Shown here one piece after another: positions 34,013 through 45,032 of a stretch of 64,000 nt of DNA. Under the pieces are notes generated by a model, which saw only the letters and a program-made list of their open reading frames with translations, was not told the origin of the DNA and did not search any database. Source of the stretch: Galeruca laticollis (Eukaryota; Arthropoda; Insecta; Coleoptera; Chrysomelidae). The first letter of the stretch is position 1. Each line of letters begins with the position of its first letter. The DNA lies in the NCBI GenBank assembly GCA_963921935.1, contig OY998180.1:85867139-85931138 (forward strand), given 5' to 3'. Both the position numbers and the translations under genes were made by a program.

Positions 34013-36715
34013 TCATGAGTTTTTTTATTTCTCCGCATCGACCTACAAGGTCATTAGCGGTTTACATAGTACACATTTCTTAATAAAAAATAAATTAACA
34101 GTTACATGGTAGATATTGAAAGAAATAAAAATACATTAGCGGTATGTGGTACATATTCATAATTAATAGAATAAACAACAGAATACAGGTGTCTCAGAGC
34201 AATATCAACGTTTAGTTTAGGTATAGTGTGTGACTATAGAATGGTTATATCTTAGGTATTTAACATATTTGCACTTTTCAGAAAAGCTATAACACTTGAT
34301 GGGTTTGATGAGGCATTTCCTAAGATTTCCTTAATATTACGTCGGATCTTGTAGGTCTTTCGTTGTAGATAATACATCGGGCAATCGATTAGTAGGTGAT
34401 GTACGCTGATATCCTAATCACAGAAATTGCAAAACGGAGAATCCTCCTTGTTATTAAGTATTCATGCGTATATCTGGTGTGTCCTAGACTTAGCCGGGTG
34501 ATGATTAACTGGTTCCTTCTGTTTTCTGTTGGTATATGCCAAGGTCCGAAGTTAGGTTTTAAGTATTTTAATTAAGATTCGGATTCTTACCAAAAAGTGT
34601 TCCAGCATTTTATGATTTTGTCCTTGAAGTATGATTTCAAATTAGTTGATGTCGATAGATTACAAGCTAGACTGTTTTGATAAGTTGCCGCTTGTGCTTT
34701 CTCGTCTGCTTCATCATTACCTTTGATTCCCACATGCGATGGAATCCAAATGAGTCTGATATCTTGGTTATTGTTGTAGAATTGTTCTAGCTATTTCCTT
34801 ATTAAATAAACTATTGGATGTCTTTCGTAGATTCATTCTAATAATTTTAGTGAGTTCAATGAGTCTGTCAAAATGATAAAGTTTTTATCTTGTTGATGTT
34901 TGGCATGTTCTACTGCTTAGTATATTGCATATCGTTCTCCAGAAAGGATAGTGTATGCGCCTGGTAGTTGTTACTATGACTGCTACAACATTTTCCCTTT
35001 TTTTAGATACATCTGTATATATCTCTGTGTACCCATGATATTTGCTTGTGATTTCTTCAAGTTTTTGATGTATAGTATGAATATTATAGTCATGTTTATT
35101 GAGATCGGTTGAGTTAGTATTGATTTTAGGAGAGACACGTGCCCAAGGATGAATGTCGGTTTGAGAGAATCTATTTGAAAAGGTTAAGAGAAACGAGACA
35201 TAGTTGTGGTTTTTCAAATATCTGCGAATTCTTTCATAGAAAGGAGGGTTCCAGTATTTACTTTGGAAGCAGGAAGGATATCTGTCTGATATGGTATTTT
35301 TATAGGTTGGGTGTTGCTGGAAATTTTTGCTGCGTATGATAGGCTCAGAATCTGCCTTCTATCACTTAGACGTGCTTCTCCTGCTTCGCAATTTAAACTA
35401 CTTACGGGAGTGCTGCGAAATGCTCCTGGTATTGTTCTGAGTGCCTGATTATGGATAACATCAAGGGGCCTCAAGATTGCCTGTTTTGCTGAAGCGTACA
35501 CAATGAAACCATAGTCTAATTTTGACCTAACTACTGCTCGATACAGCATCATTAGTGTTTTTCCATCCGTTCCCAAGTGTTTGTTGCCTAGACACTTTAG
35601 GAGATTTAAACCTGACTGACATGAGAGAGCACGTTGTTTGATGTGAGCTTTCCAATTTTATTTTTGATCGAAAATTAATCCCAAGAAATTAATTTGTTCT
35701 TTACATTGAAGAATTTCGTCGTGTACAGTGAGTTTTGGTTGTAATTGTGTATATTTTTTGGAGAATACTATGCATTCTGTTTTTTCAAATGAAAATTTAA
35801 AGCCATTTGCTTTAGTCCATTTCTGTAACTGCTTTATTTGATTTTTTAGTAGGGTGGTTACGCTGTCTAGATTTTTTCCTTTCATAAATATAATTAAGTC
35901 ATCGGCAAATAGCCTAGCTTGGACCGGTTTGTGAATTGGATTGAGGATGTCATTAATTGCAATTAGAAATAGTGTGGGACTCATTATTGACCCTTGTGGG
36001 GTTCTGGGGCTCCATTCACCTGTTGTTTGGTGCTGGATAATGTACCATTGCTTCTTACTTGGAAAAGTCAATTTCTCAGAAATTTCTGAATGAAAGCTAA
36101 AATATATCCTTGCTAGCTCCATTTTTGCAGTTTTAAAAAAATTTGATGATTCCATGCAGTATTAAAAATCTCACTGAGCTCAAAAGACACTGTCACATAT
36201 TTCTGTTTATTAACAAAAGCTTCACTTATTTGACTTTCTAAATATATAATGTTATCTAATGTAGATCTATTTGACCGAAAGGCTGATTGTTCTGCAAATA
36301 ATTGGTTGTTTGATTCTAGGCACCATAATAGCCTGCGGTTTATAATTTTTTTAAGAAGCTTACATGTACTGCATGTAAATGATATTGGTCTATAAGACTC
36401 GGACAATAGAGAAGATTTTCGTGGTTTGAGGATGGGTATTATTATAGCTCGTCTCCAGACATCTGGAAACTTATGTTGATTCCAGATCAAGTTAAATATT
36501 TATCGCAAATGCTCTTTTGCAGGGGTCGGAAGATTCTTTAAAAATACAGTCGGGATATCGTCCGGTCCCGGTGAGGTGTCTTTCATCGATTGCAATGCTT
36601 CAGAAAACTCTTCTATTGAAATTGGATTAGTAATTTGATCTACGTTTTCCTCAATTGTTATAGGGGAATATTCAGCTACATTTTTGAGGTTTAAGAAATC
36701 GGCAGTGAATTTCCA
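34013..36715 (-). mobile_element. I-group LINE, 5'-truncated and decayed
   Basis: Minus strand, 5' to 3': the linker-to-RT start with MKDTSPGPDDIPTVFLKNL (about 36560); RT blocks ESYRPISFTCSTCKLLKKII and FRSNRSTLDNIIYLESQI (36113-36490); a degraded FDIRKAYD site (SFELSEIFNTAW); TPQGSIMSPTLFLIAINDI and RLFADDLIIFMKGKN (35658-36155); an RNase H start YTEIYTDVSKKRENVV (about 35030); WIPSHVGIKGND (about 34730); and a CCHC-like tail near 34420. The 3' end carries CTAATGACC...TCGATGCGG and an A-rich tail at about 34013. It is clearly related to the intact LINE at 54710-60020. Frameshifts and stops make it non-functional. Confidence 0.88.
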
Positions 36716-37110
36716 CCCTCCCACATTTTCTGTCGTCGAAAAGGGTCCAGTGATGTCTAAAGCAATCCTTTCGAAAAGGATTCCAACATTATACTGTTTC
36801 ATAGGTGCAATGTGGTCCATTACTCGTTGTACAAGTCGTACATTTCTTACACTAGTCCTTCACATCGTCGGATCTGTTCATCCAATAAAACCTTTCACGG
36901 ACTCGCTGAAGGGTTTTCTTCACTCCCAGATGACCTCCCGATGGACTGTCCTATAACTTCTTCAGTACCTCAGCTACTCTCGTTCTACGGATAACTAGCT
37001 ATCTCCTCATCTCGGAACCATCATCGTTTTCAAGGACTCTTTTCAATAGCCCTTCTTCCAGGACAAGGGACTCCCACTGAGCATTTGCTATGGCTGATAA
37101 ACTATTCCAC
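36715..37110 (-). pseudogene. Ty3/Gypsy integrase fragment
   Basis: On the minus strand: LEEGLLKRVLEN, then SPSGGHLGVKKTLQRVRERFYW and CKKCTTC (the HHCC zinc-binding domain), then APMKQYNVGILFERIALDIT and GPF, the start of the integrase core. Two or three stops and one frame change break it. It joins the I-group LINE at about 36715, which gives an accidental open frame spanning both (36500-36820). Confidence 0.8.
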
Positions 37111-37216
37111 TGTAAAAGATTAAATATTTCCATCAGTTTTTGTGAATGTTTGTTCTAAATTTACTATGTTTTAATGAAATTAACTGTCTCGACCCTTACT
37201 TCGTGGAATCTGCTCA

Positions 37217-37386
37217 TATTAGTGTTTTAAATGAAACCCACTGTTTCTAGTTAATTCCACAATATAATAAAAGTTATTGAAAATTCTAAAAAATTGACAA
37301 TTGTTTCGATAAATCAATATCATCGTCATTCTGATTATATTGTGGAATTAACTAGAAACCGTGAGTTTCATTTAAAACACTAATAA
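37217..37386. repeat. MITE-like palindrome
   Basis: Arms 37217-37268 and 37333-37385 are near-perfect reverse complements (ATTAGTGTTTTAAATGAAAC ... ATATTGTGGAATTAACTAG) around a loop of about 65 bp. It has no coding capacity. I could not define a target duplication. Confidence 0.85.
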
Positions 37387-37387
37387 T

Positions 37388-37743
37388 ACTATGTTTTGTT
37401 GAACTAGCCTTATTATGTCGTCTTCTTGAAATTCTATTTCATTATTTTTATTAAATGTTTTTATTATTTCTACTACAATACCTAAGATTGTACTAAGCAT
37501 ATATTCTTTCGTTTCTTCATTTATTTTTAAATTTATATTATTATTTTTCAAGTAAAAAGGAGAGTTTAATACTCTTCCAACATTTTGAGGTAATGTTATT
37601 GGGGAAACTGTTGCTCTGTGAGCTTCAATTGTGGAGTTATCTTGTCCGGTTACTCGTGTCCTTTTTTTCGGTAATTGTGTTAATTTAAAAATAAATGGAG
37701 AAACGAAAGAATATATGCTTAGTACAATATTAGGTACTGAACG
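37388..37743 (-). other. Unassigned minus-strand ORF with inverted internal repeat
   Basis: An open frame of 138 codons (37372-37788) of unknown origin; part of it looks like a structured helix (EYMLSTILGIVVEIIKTF). Segments 37478-37536 and 37680-37738 are reverse complements of about 56 bp, so one fragment is present twice in opposite orientation. Retroelement debris is a reasonable guess. I do not recognise the protein. Confidence 0.4.
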
Positions 37744-38698
37744 TTGGGGTTCGATGGAAAAATGTCGTGGACCAATTATGTGAAACAATTTGAAGCAGCC
37801 GCTAGAGTGAATAATTGGTTCGATAGAGACAAGGCAGTAAACTTAACCATTGCGATACCTCTTGAAGAAACAGCAGCTGAAAAAGAAGCTGGATATGCGA
37901 TACGGTCACGAACATTTGGAACATTTGTACAGATTCCAGCTGAAAAACCGAAGGCGGAAACGTGACGAAACCCTTCAAGAGTATGAAATGGATATTGCCC
38001 GACTAGTTCGATTTGCTTATCCATCAGCATCAGAGAACATGATGGAATGTTTAGGCATCGAGGCCTTTATTGACGGCTTATGTGACCACGATATGGAGAA
38101 GACGCTTTGATTAGCCCATCCTGAAACATTGGTCGATGTATTGACTGCTGCTCTTGAATATGAAGCAGCGACGATGGCTTCGTGATACAGCAAAGGTAGG
38201 ACCATGCAGGAAAAAGGTGACGATGACAGACTTGACCAGATCGTCAACCTGTTGAAAGGTATGGTAGACGTGAAGCCGAAGAAGATCAGGTGCTGTAATT
38301 GTGGCGAGCTAGAGCATGCACGCAGTTCGTGTAAGCGTCCTACGACTCCTGCAAACCAAGAACCTCTTAAATGCAAAGTAGCCAAGAAAAGCTCGCGGTA
38401 CAACAAAGGTAGGACCATGCAGGAAGAAGATGACGATGACAAACTTGACCAGATCGTCAACTTGTTGGAAGGTATGGCAAACAAGGTGCCGAAGAAGATC
38501 AAATGCCGGGAGTGTGGCGAGCTAGAGCACGTACGCAGTCCGTCTAAGCGCCCCAAGATTCCTGTAACCCAAGAACTCCAGTCACAGGGGAAATCAGACA
38601 GGGGTGATCATCCAGCTGATGTGAATCACCGAAAAGCCAACTCTTTGCCTAGACGGTCATACCCTGTAGACTATTCACAATGTACCTGTCCAAAGTAG
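37744..38698 (+). pseudogene. Gypsy gag with duplicated CCHC zinc-knuckle segment
   Basis: GFDGKMSWTNYVKQFEAAAR and NNWFDRDKAVNLTIAI are the capsid start. HLEHLYRFQLKNRRRKRDETLQEYEMDI appears in the next frame (37850-38110). Zinc knuckle 1 at about 38290 reads CCNCGELEHARSSC (C-x2-C-x4-H-x4-C). A 213-bp tandem duplication repeats this region (38191 and 38404), and in the second copy the last Cys is Ser (CRECGELEHVRSPS). Two frame changes interrupt the reading. Gag would package the element RNA. Confidence 0.82.
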
Positions 38699-38813
38699 TA
38701 TCCAGCCATCAGAGAGATTGGGACAAGTATCTTTCCCTATTCGCATTGGCTTATCGATCTGCCGTCAATGAGTCCACGGTGGAACACTGGCGAAAATCCT
38801 GTTTGGACGTGAA

Positions 38814-39746
38814 ATGAGGCTTCCTTGTGACCTGGAATTGGGCTGTCGGCCTGGACAAGATCTAGCAGGCGAAGACTACGTGATCCAATTGGAAAGAAGG
38901 ATGGACGATATTCATGAATTAGTTCGAACAAATCTTCAAGTTGGCAGTGACAGAATGAAAAGTCGGTACGACATGCAGGCCACAGAAGGCGGTTTCAAAG
39001 AAGGGGACAAAATATGGTTACACAACCCTACGGGGAGAAAAGGATTTTCAAAATCAAAAGTAGATCACCAAAACCGACTAGCGCCATTCGAAGGAGACCA
39101 TGACCTAGAGGAAGGAGTGAACCTTATTCGAGATGTGTCTGACGCTACCTTCGATGAATTTATGGGCGCGTATGGAGATACCGGGAAAGCTAGATATGGA
39201 GTCACTTCGGAACAACAACAAGATTTGTTCATCCTCCCGGAAGATTATTCACTGGCATACAACATCCTCGCCCGTATCAAGAACGCACGAGGGTTGGCAA
39301 CCGTCTTTCGAAAGAAGTTCGGGCAATTAGAAAAACTTGAAGACCAGATTCCAGCCCCTGGCAAGACACTGAAACTGAAACATAATGCGCGGTACGTCTT
39401 CTACGTGGTAACTAAAAATGAATTTCAAGATCGATCTACCTACCACAATGTTTGGGAAGCACTTCTGAACCCACAAAGCCATGTGTTGGAATGCAGCATG
39501 AAGAAACTGGCTATGCCTAAGATAGCGAGTAACCAGTTGGATTGGCGAATCACCAGGAACATGGTAGAGATTATCTTTCAAGATACCGGTGTCCAGATAT
39601 TAATTTGCAGCTACAACCCCCGTTATCAGTATTCGATGAAGACGGTACCCTGCTATTTCCATAAGATCGGAACGTGTAGAAATAGGGCCAGTTGCAGATT
39701 CAAACATCCAGTCTCGGCTGCACAAAAGTTCCAGACTTCCATTTAA
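38814..39746 (+). CDS. Gypsy integrase C-terminus fused to TARG1-like macro domain and CCCH zinc finger
   Basis: An open frame of 310 codons. Residues 1-82 are the integrase C-terminal part (MRLPCDLELGCRPGQDLAGE; RYDMQATEGGFKEGDKIWL; NPTGRKGFS). The IN core end (HQRDWDKYLSLFALAYRSAV) lies just upstream at 38710-38770 in another frame, so the ATG at 38814 is only the first in this frame. Residues about 135-270 resemble the ALC1-like/TARG1 (OARD1) macro-domain class: PEDYSLAYN, GLATVFRKKFG, YVFYVVTKN (Lys201 aligns with the catalytic Lys of TARG1), and KLAMPKIASNQLDW. There the GCGLD loop is shortened and the catalytic Asp position is Asn. Residues 280-298 are a CCCH finger (C-x7-C-x5-C-x3-H). 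Macro domains bind ADP-ribose and TARG1 removes it from proteins. Enzymatic activity is doubtful here. The stop lies 12 bp before the LTR. Confidence 0.78.
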   Translation: MRLPCDLELGCRPGQDLAGEDYVIQLERRMDDIHELVRTNLQVGSDRMKSRYDMQATEGGFKEGDKIWLHNPTGRKGFSKSKVDHQNRLAPFEGDHDLEEGVNLIRDVSDATFDEFMGAYGDTGKARYGVTSEQQQDLFILPEDYSLAYNILARIKNARGLATVFRKKFGQLEKLEDQIPAPGKTLKLKHNARYVFYVVTKNEFQDRSTYHNVWEALLNPQSHVLECSMKKLAMPKIASNQLDWRITRNMVEIIFQDTGVQILICSYNPRYQYSMKTVPCYFHKIGTCRNRASCRFKHPVSAAQKFQTSI

Positions 39747-39757
39747 GGAGGGAGTAA
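39744..39757 (+). promoter_or_regulatory. Gypsy polypurine tract
   Basis: TAAGGAGGGAGTAA directly precedes the TG of the LTR, the expected site of plus-strand priming. Confidence 0.8.
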
Positions 39758-40243
39758 TGTTACGAAACAGCACACTGGTATGGACACTAAATCCGACTCT
39801 GCCTAAGCCAGGTATGAAAATTAAAATTATGGTGGATACGCGCAGGTTTTTTTTATAACTGTTTACGATTATCTTATCTAAACATTATTTTTGTGACCAG
39901 TCTTATCTAGAAAATGCCAGAAAGCCATTTGTTTTTGAGTAAGCCGCAGTACGGAATTTTCTAGTAAAAAGGCACTAATATAAATAAAGGACCGATCAGC
40001 GGAGTAGTTTAGTTGATAAAGTGATCTCGAGAAATAAACAAAAAAATACAACGAACAGTAAAGTGCTAATATAAGTTAATAATCAAGTTTGTGTGCATAT
40101 AAATTAAATTTAAGTGATTAGTTAAGTATATATAAATTAAGTGTTAGTGAGTTAGTGTATAAATAAATTAGTAAGTAGCCATACCGTGTGTTTAAAATTC
40201 ATCCCACCCGTTTACGTTTTAAATAAATTGGAAAAACGTTACA
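39758..40243 (+). repeat. Gypsy 3' LTR
   Basis: 486 bp, TGTTACG...CGTTACA, an inverted terminal heptamer with one mismatch. It is homologous to the solo LTR at 19416-19772. Confidence 0.9.
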
Positions 40244-40410
40244 GTATTATAGGCCGGAACATTGAATCTAATGAGGCTTATAATTTCGTTGGAATCAATT
40301 AAATTATTAACAATTTTATATACAAACTTAACATAATTTATATGACGTCAATATTTATGTTAGGAAAAAACTTCTTTCCGCAGTAATTTATAAATTTCTT
40401 TTGGATATGA
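40244..40410 (-). pseudogene. LINE RT C-terminal fragment
   Basis: The minus strand reads HLDHIQKKFINYCGKKFFPN followed by YIKLLII...LIPTKL...MFRPII. This is the post-RT region (ERVQRRF...YLYKLVNG...FNVP type) of a Jockey/CR1-group LINE. It may be the 3' part of the LINE whose 5' part lies at 46842-48110, separated by the pogo insertion. Confidence 0.65.
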
Positions 40411-40417
40411 TCAAGAT

Positions 40418-40420
<3 letters not shown>

Positions 40421-40470
<50 letters not shown>

Positions 40471-40476
40471 TATATA
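40421..40476. repeat. (TA)n microsatellite at pogo left flank
   Basis: About 28 TA units with one CATA interruption, directly next to the left end of the pogo-type element. Confidence 0.95.
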
Positions 40477-40660
40477 GTTTGTAATGAACGTGAGGCCAGG
40501 GTCATTTGAGACCGAGTGGCCACTCCTCACTATCAGACTTTAGTAGCCAATGTACCCCGTACTCATAATTAGTCAATTAGTGTTCAGCATTTCTCCTTCT
40601 TCTTTTCTTTCAAGACTGATGCATGCTTTTTAATTTATTTCAGATTGAAAGATTGAGAAG

Positions 40661-41436
40661 ATGCTGCCACGTAACAGGAAACGCAAAAGCACTATTGGTC
40701 TAGCATATGAAAACGATATGAAATCGGCTGTTAGATCTGTATTAGATGAAGGTTTATCTACAAAAGCGGCTGCAGTTCGTTACAATATAGCACGAACCAC
40801 ATTACGTAGGTATATTAAAAAATGCCGTGATATAAATATAAATTGGGATGAATCAAAATATCCAAAAATGAAGCCAAATTATGACTGTAGATAGATTTTT
40901 ACTAACGAAGAAGAGGTGGAGTTATGTGAATACCTAAAGAAATGTGGAAAACTACACCATGGTTTACCACCAAAAGCTGCTAGTAAACTAGAATTTGACC
41001 TTGCAGTGGCTAACAACAATCATATTCCGGAAAGCTGGCAACGAGATCAATCTGATGGAAAGGAATGGTTTACGGCGTTCATGAAAAGGAATCCTACAAT
41101 TTCCTTACGAACAGCAGAAGCAACTTCTATATCAAGATCTATGGCTTTGAATAGGCCCGTTGTCCATAAGTTCTATGACGATTTAAGGGATTTATATGAA
41201 AAATACCCATCTTTGAATGCAAGCAGAATTTATAATACTGACGAAACAGCTTTAAGAACTGTTCATGGATCAACTAGAATAATTGCACAAAAAGGACAGA
41301 GGCAAATTGGTCAAATTACTTCCGCTGAACGAGGCGTTCTAGTGACCATGCGTGGTACAACTAACGCTCTTGGAAACTGTATTACGCCTCTTTTAATATT
41401 TCCACTAGTCAATTTTAAAGTTAACATGAATAACCC
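40661..41436 (+). pseudogene. pogo-type transposase, N-terminal part
   Basis: ATG at 40661 (MLPRNRKRKSTIG). A pipsqueak/CENP-B-like HTH follows (DEGLSTKAAAVRYNIARTTLRRYI), then a second DNA-binding domain (ELCEYLKKCGKL, PESWQRDQSDGKEWFTAFMKR) and the start of the DDE domain with the first catalytic Asp in YNTDETALRTVH. One TAG at 40892 breaks the frame. The rest is cut off by the piggyBac insertion at the TTAA 41437-41440. A one-base frame difference also exists close to the insertion. Confidence 0.88.
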
Positions 41437-41440
41437 TTAA

Positions 41441-43781
41441 CCCGACACAACGGTATGTCGTGCCGCTATACAAATTTGTTTCTCTAGTATTCTGGATTAT
41501 TACAGTGCTATATTGTTGGCTGTCTAAGTACCTTCATGGAATACTGTTACAATTTAAACACGCTAATTTCAGTGTGATTCTCATATCAATTCTTTAGTTT
41601 GCATCTGACTTCTGAGATTGTTAGCGGTCCTGTAAACCGATACTCTCGTGCAACCTAAATCTTTTTTAGATACGGTATACCGATAGTCTCTTTCAACGGG
41701 AATATTTATTAGTATTGAATATTATTATCGCCAGTCGATTCGTCATTGTTTTGGTAAGTTGTATTTGATGATGACATAAGGATCAGTTACTATTTGATAA
41801 GATGTATTGTTCTAGACAATGGCATTTCATTCAAAAGCAGTAAGTGTGACCGATAAAAATTATTAACAAACAGTCATGAAATAGCTTGAAGAAACTTCTA
41901 ATGATGAATATGAATGTTCAGAAATAGAAGATTCCGATAACTATCATATACAAGGGGACCCTTTTATACGAGAAGAAGATATTATTTCTTCAGCTACAGA
42001 TGATTCCTTTGCTGATCCAGATTTTGTACTAGACGACGAAAACAATTATCGTAATACTGAAGAGCATATTGCTGACGGTGGAGACAGTTCTTCAGATAGT
42101 GAAGAAGATGTAAACATAAATAAAATATATAAAGGTAAACGGAATCCAAAGACAAATGAGGATGGTTATATTCGGAATTCTCAGGAAACAAACAAAGCAG
42201 TTAGAACACCTCAAAGTAATATTGTAATTAAACTACCAACTCTAAAACAGCCAGCGAGAGCTTTAATAAATAATCCGAGCGCACTTGAAATCAGGGAACT
42301 TCTGTTCAATGGCGTAATGATAAAATAAATAGTAATACACACAAATTTCAAGTTTAAACAAGTGAGGTGAACCCATAAAAACGAAAATATAGATTATAAG
42401 GATACGGATGTGGTTGAAGTAAGAGCTTTTATTAGATTACTAATGCTTACGTCGATATATCGATCAAATCACGAAAACATGCTGTTGTTATTTAAGCCGT
42501 TATGTCTTCAAAAAGATTTGAAGTACTACTCAGCTGTATTTGATTTGATTATGCCCCAACGCGAGAAGAAAGACGCCAACAAGATCCGGCTGCAGCTATT
42601 TCGTTTTCATTTGATACTTTCGCAAAACTGTTTCAATATAGGACCAACCGCATGCACTGATGAAATGTTGATTAGCTTCAGAGGTAAATGTAAGTTTAAA
42701 GTTTATATGCCTAAACAACCAGCTGAGTACGGTCTCAAATTGTTATGTCTTACTGATGCCAGGAACGTTTATTTTTATAATGGATACATCTATACCGGAA
42801 AAGATAGTGATGGAAGAACATTACCTGAAGAAGAGAAAAAACTGTTGGTGCCTACTCAGTCAGTTTTGAAGTTGGTAAAGCCCATAGAAAAGTCAAGAAA
42901 AAATGTTACTGCCGATAATTGGTTTTCTTCAATTGAATTACTTCATCAACTGAAAAAAAAGTCTTACTTACACAGGAACTTTGAAACGTAATAAACGAGA
43001 AATCCCACCAGAATTCCATGCTTCACCAACAAGGAGAGTAGGATCTATTTGGCTTTTCTAATGACAATTTCACATTACTTTCTTACGTCCCGGAAAAAAT
43101 AAGGCAGTTCTGTTGGTTTCGTCTTCACATCACGACAAAGGAACAGTTACAGAAGGATCTCTTCCCAAGATGATTTCCTTTTATAATCAAACTAAATGTG
43201 GAGTAGAAACTTTGGACCTCAGATGTGCTAATTTCAGTTCAGGTCGACGTACACGCCGTTGGCCTTTGGTTATGTTTTATAGACTCATTGATATTTCAAC
43301 CAGTAATGCATACATTTTATATTTACATTTTAAAGATATAAAACTAAAACCTAGACGTATTTTTATATAAGAATTTGCTTTGGATCTTGTCAAGCCACAT
43401 ATGGAGAAACGATTGAAAAATCCCAAATTGAATGAAGAGCTACAAAATGTAATAAAGGGGATACTTGGGAAAGACAATAATGATCATCCATCTTCTTCAA
43501 AGGAACGGCTAGATGTAAAAAAAACTTATTCCGTATGTCCTTACCAAAGAATAAGAAAACCGTTTTATATGTGTTATTTGCCAAAAACCTATATCCCTAG
43601 AACATGCCAGCAAAATATGCAGAAGTTGTATTTCCGACGATAAGTATTATACGTATCTGTACCTTATTTTAATCAATAAAATTCGTTCATTTTGGAGTTT
43701 CTGTTTATTTTTTAATAACAGCGGTATGCAGTACCGATAGTCTCGTATAGCGCTAGTTTGTAGCTCCTCTCGGTTTAAGGG
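41441..43781 (+). mobile_element. piggyBac element inserted in pogo
   Basis: A 2.34-kb element flanked by TTAA at 41437-41440 and 43782-43785. Its ends start CCC (CCCGACACAACGG... left; CCCTTAAACCGAGAGG... reading in from the right), the piggyBac pattern. Deleting it and one TTAA restores the continuity of the pogo gene apart from one frame change. Confidence 0.92.
41823..43642 (+). pseudogene. piggyBac transposase, degraded
   Basis: ATG at 41823 (MAFHSKAVSV), soon interrupted by stops. An acidic N-terminus follows (41900-42120), then the DDD domain at 42410-42991: CTDEMLISFRGKCKFKVYMP (first Asp), LCLTDARN (second), and VTADNWFSS (third). GVETLDLRCANFSSGRRTRRW lies at 43196-43258, with the conserved Asp of the insertion domain. 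The tail at 43380-43642 retains only scattered Cys (VCPYQ, MCYLP, TCQQN) of the usual Cys-rich C-terminus. Several frameshifts. The family excises and inserts precisely at TTAA. Confidence 0.87.
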
Positions 43782-43785
43782 TTAA

Positions 43786-44775
43786 GAACGCTCCCATTGG
43801 GACAGTAGGGGCAGTTTCACCGACGGGTTGGATGACGTCTAAAATATTAGAGAACTGGATGCATCATTTCATTAAGCATGCCAGGCCTTAATTACAAGAC
43901 CCTGTATTACTGTTATTGGATAACCATGAAACACATGTATCCCTTAAGGTCATTAGGATGGCAAAAAATTCTGGCGTCATTCTTTTTACACTATCACCAC
44001 ATACAAGCCATAAATTGCAGCCTCTAGACAAATGTGTATATGGTCTTCTGAAACGTTACTATAATGAGGCATGTAGATCCTGGCAAGCGTCAAATCCTGG
44101 GAGAAGAATAACAATATACGAAATTGCTGAACTGTTAGGGATTAATTATCCCCTTGCTTTTACACAAAAGAATTGCATATCTGCCTTTGAAAGCACAGGT
44201 ATTCTTCACATCAATAAATATGTGTACGGAGATGATGAGTATTTAGCAGCAAATGTAACAGATAGATTAGAACGTGAGCGAACCACGTCAACTAGTAAAG
44301 AAAGAGAAAATCCACGCCCAACAACTACTGTAGGTCAAGTCATACCAGCAACCAGTACATTTAGTACGAGTTCTCCTGTTTCACCTGGGAAATTTCATTC
44401 TTTAAATAATAATGTGCCAGCCTCCAATTTTTCCAATTTTGTTTCACCAGAGATATTACGCCCCTATCCGAAAACCAATACCGAACGGAATATAACTAGA
44501 AGGGGTAGTAGGAAGAAAAAAAAGAAGAAGTTTTAACAAGCACGCCAGTTATGAATAGACTAGAAAAAGAAATCATGGAAAACATGAGACTGGGAAGTTT
44601 AAAGCGAAAGAGAAATATGGAAAAAAGTGATCGGAAGCAAAAGAGCAAACCCAAGAATGGAACTTATGGAATCCACAAGCGAGAGTGAAAATAAGATGTT
44701 GGACTTATCAAATGCTTCGAATGATGACGTTTCCGAGAATTCTGAAGATTATTTCACTCAATACAAAATACGCGC
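43786..44775 (+). pseudogene. pogo-type transposase, central/C-terminal part
   Basis: Continues the DDE domain: NAPIGTVGAVSPTGWMTSKI, LENWMHHFIKHARP, then a TAA, then LLLLDNHETHVSLKVIRMAK with the second catalytic Asp. SPHTSHKLQPLDKCVYGLLK holds the third, followed by the AFESTGILHINKY block. A Ser/Thr-rich linker and a basic stretch (KKKKKKF) end the main frame at 44536. More of the protein (acidic NDDVSENSEDYFTQ) continues in another frame until the Crypton junction at about 44770. Confidence 0.87.
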
Positions 44776-45032
44776 CTTCGATTGGTTCAAATATGAGGAT
44801 TGATATCTTAAAACACCATGTTTTCGATTTTGTATTTCGGCACCTGATTGGATACATGCAATTTTCCTATCTGTGTGTTTCGCGTTGTCATTAATTGTTT
44901 TATCTATCTAGTGACTGACAGAAAACGTCAAATTAATAAAGAAACGTCAGAATTATTGTATCAAGAATAAATTCTACAAACCGTTGTGGTCTGTTTGATC
45001 TAAAAGAGATTCAAAAGAAAGTAAAAGAATAA

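Larger units (their letters stand above)
37744..40243 (+). mobile_element. Ty3/Gypsy element, 5' LTR and pol core missing
   Basis: Plus strand: gag, duplicated zinc-knuckle region, a deletion that removes protease, RT, RNase H and most of integrase, then the integrase C-terminal end fused to a macro domain and a CCCH finger, then a polypurine tract (AAGGAGGGAGTAA) and one LTR. No 5' LTR was seen. The LTR family is the same as the solo LTR at 19416-19772. Confidence 0.88.

Noticed and set aside
38605..38640. CTGATGTG...CGAAA in the Gypsy gag region as a possible hammerhead
   Set aside because: The conserved A9 position is wrong (CTGATGT) and no stem I pairing is visible; it lies in coding sequence.
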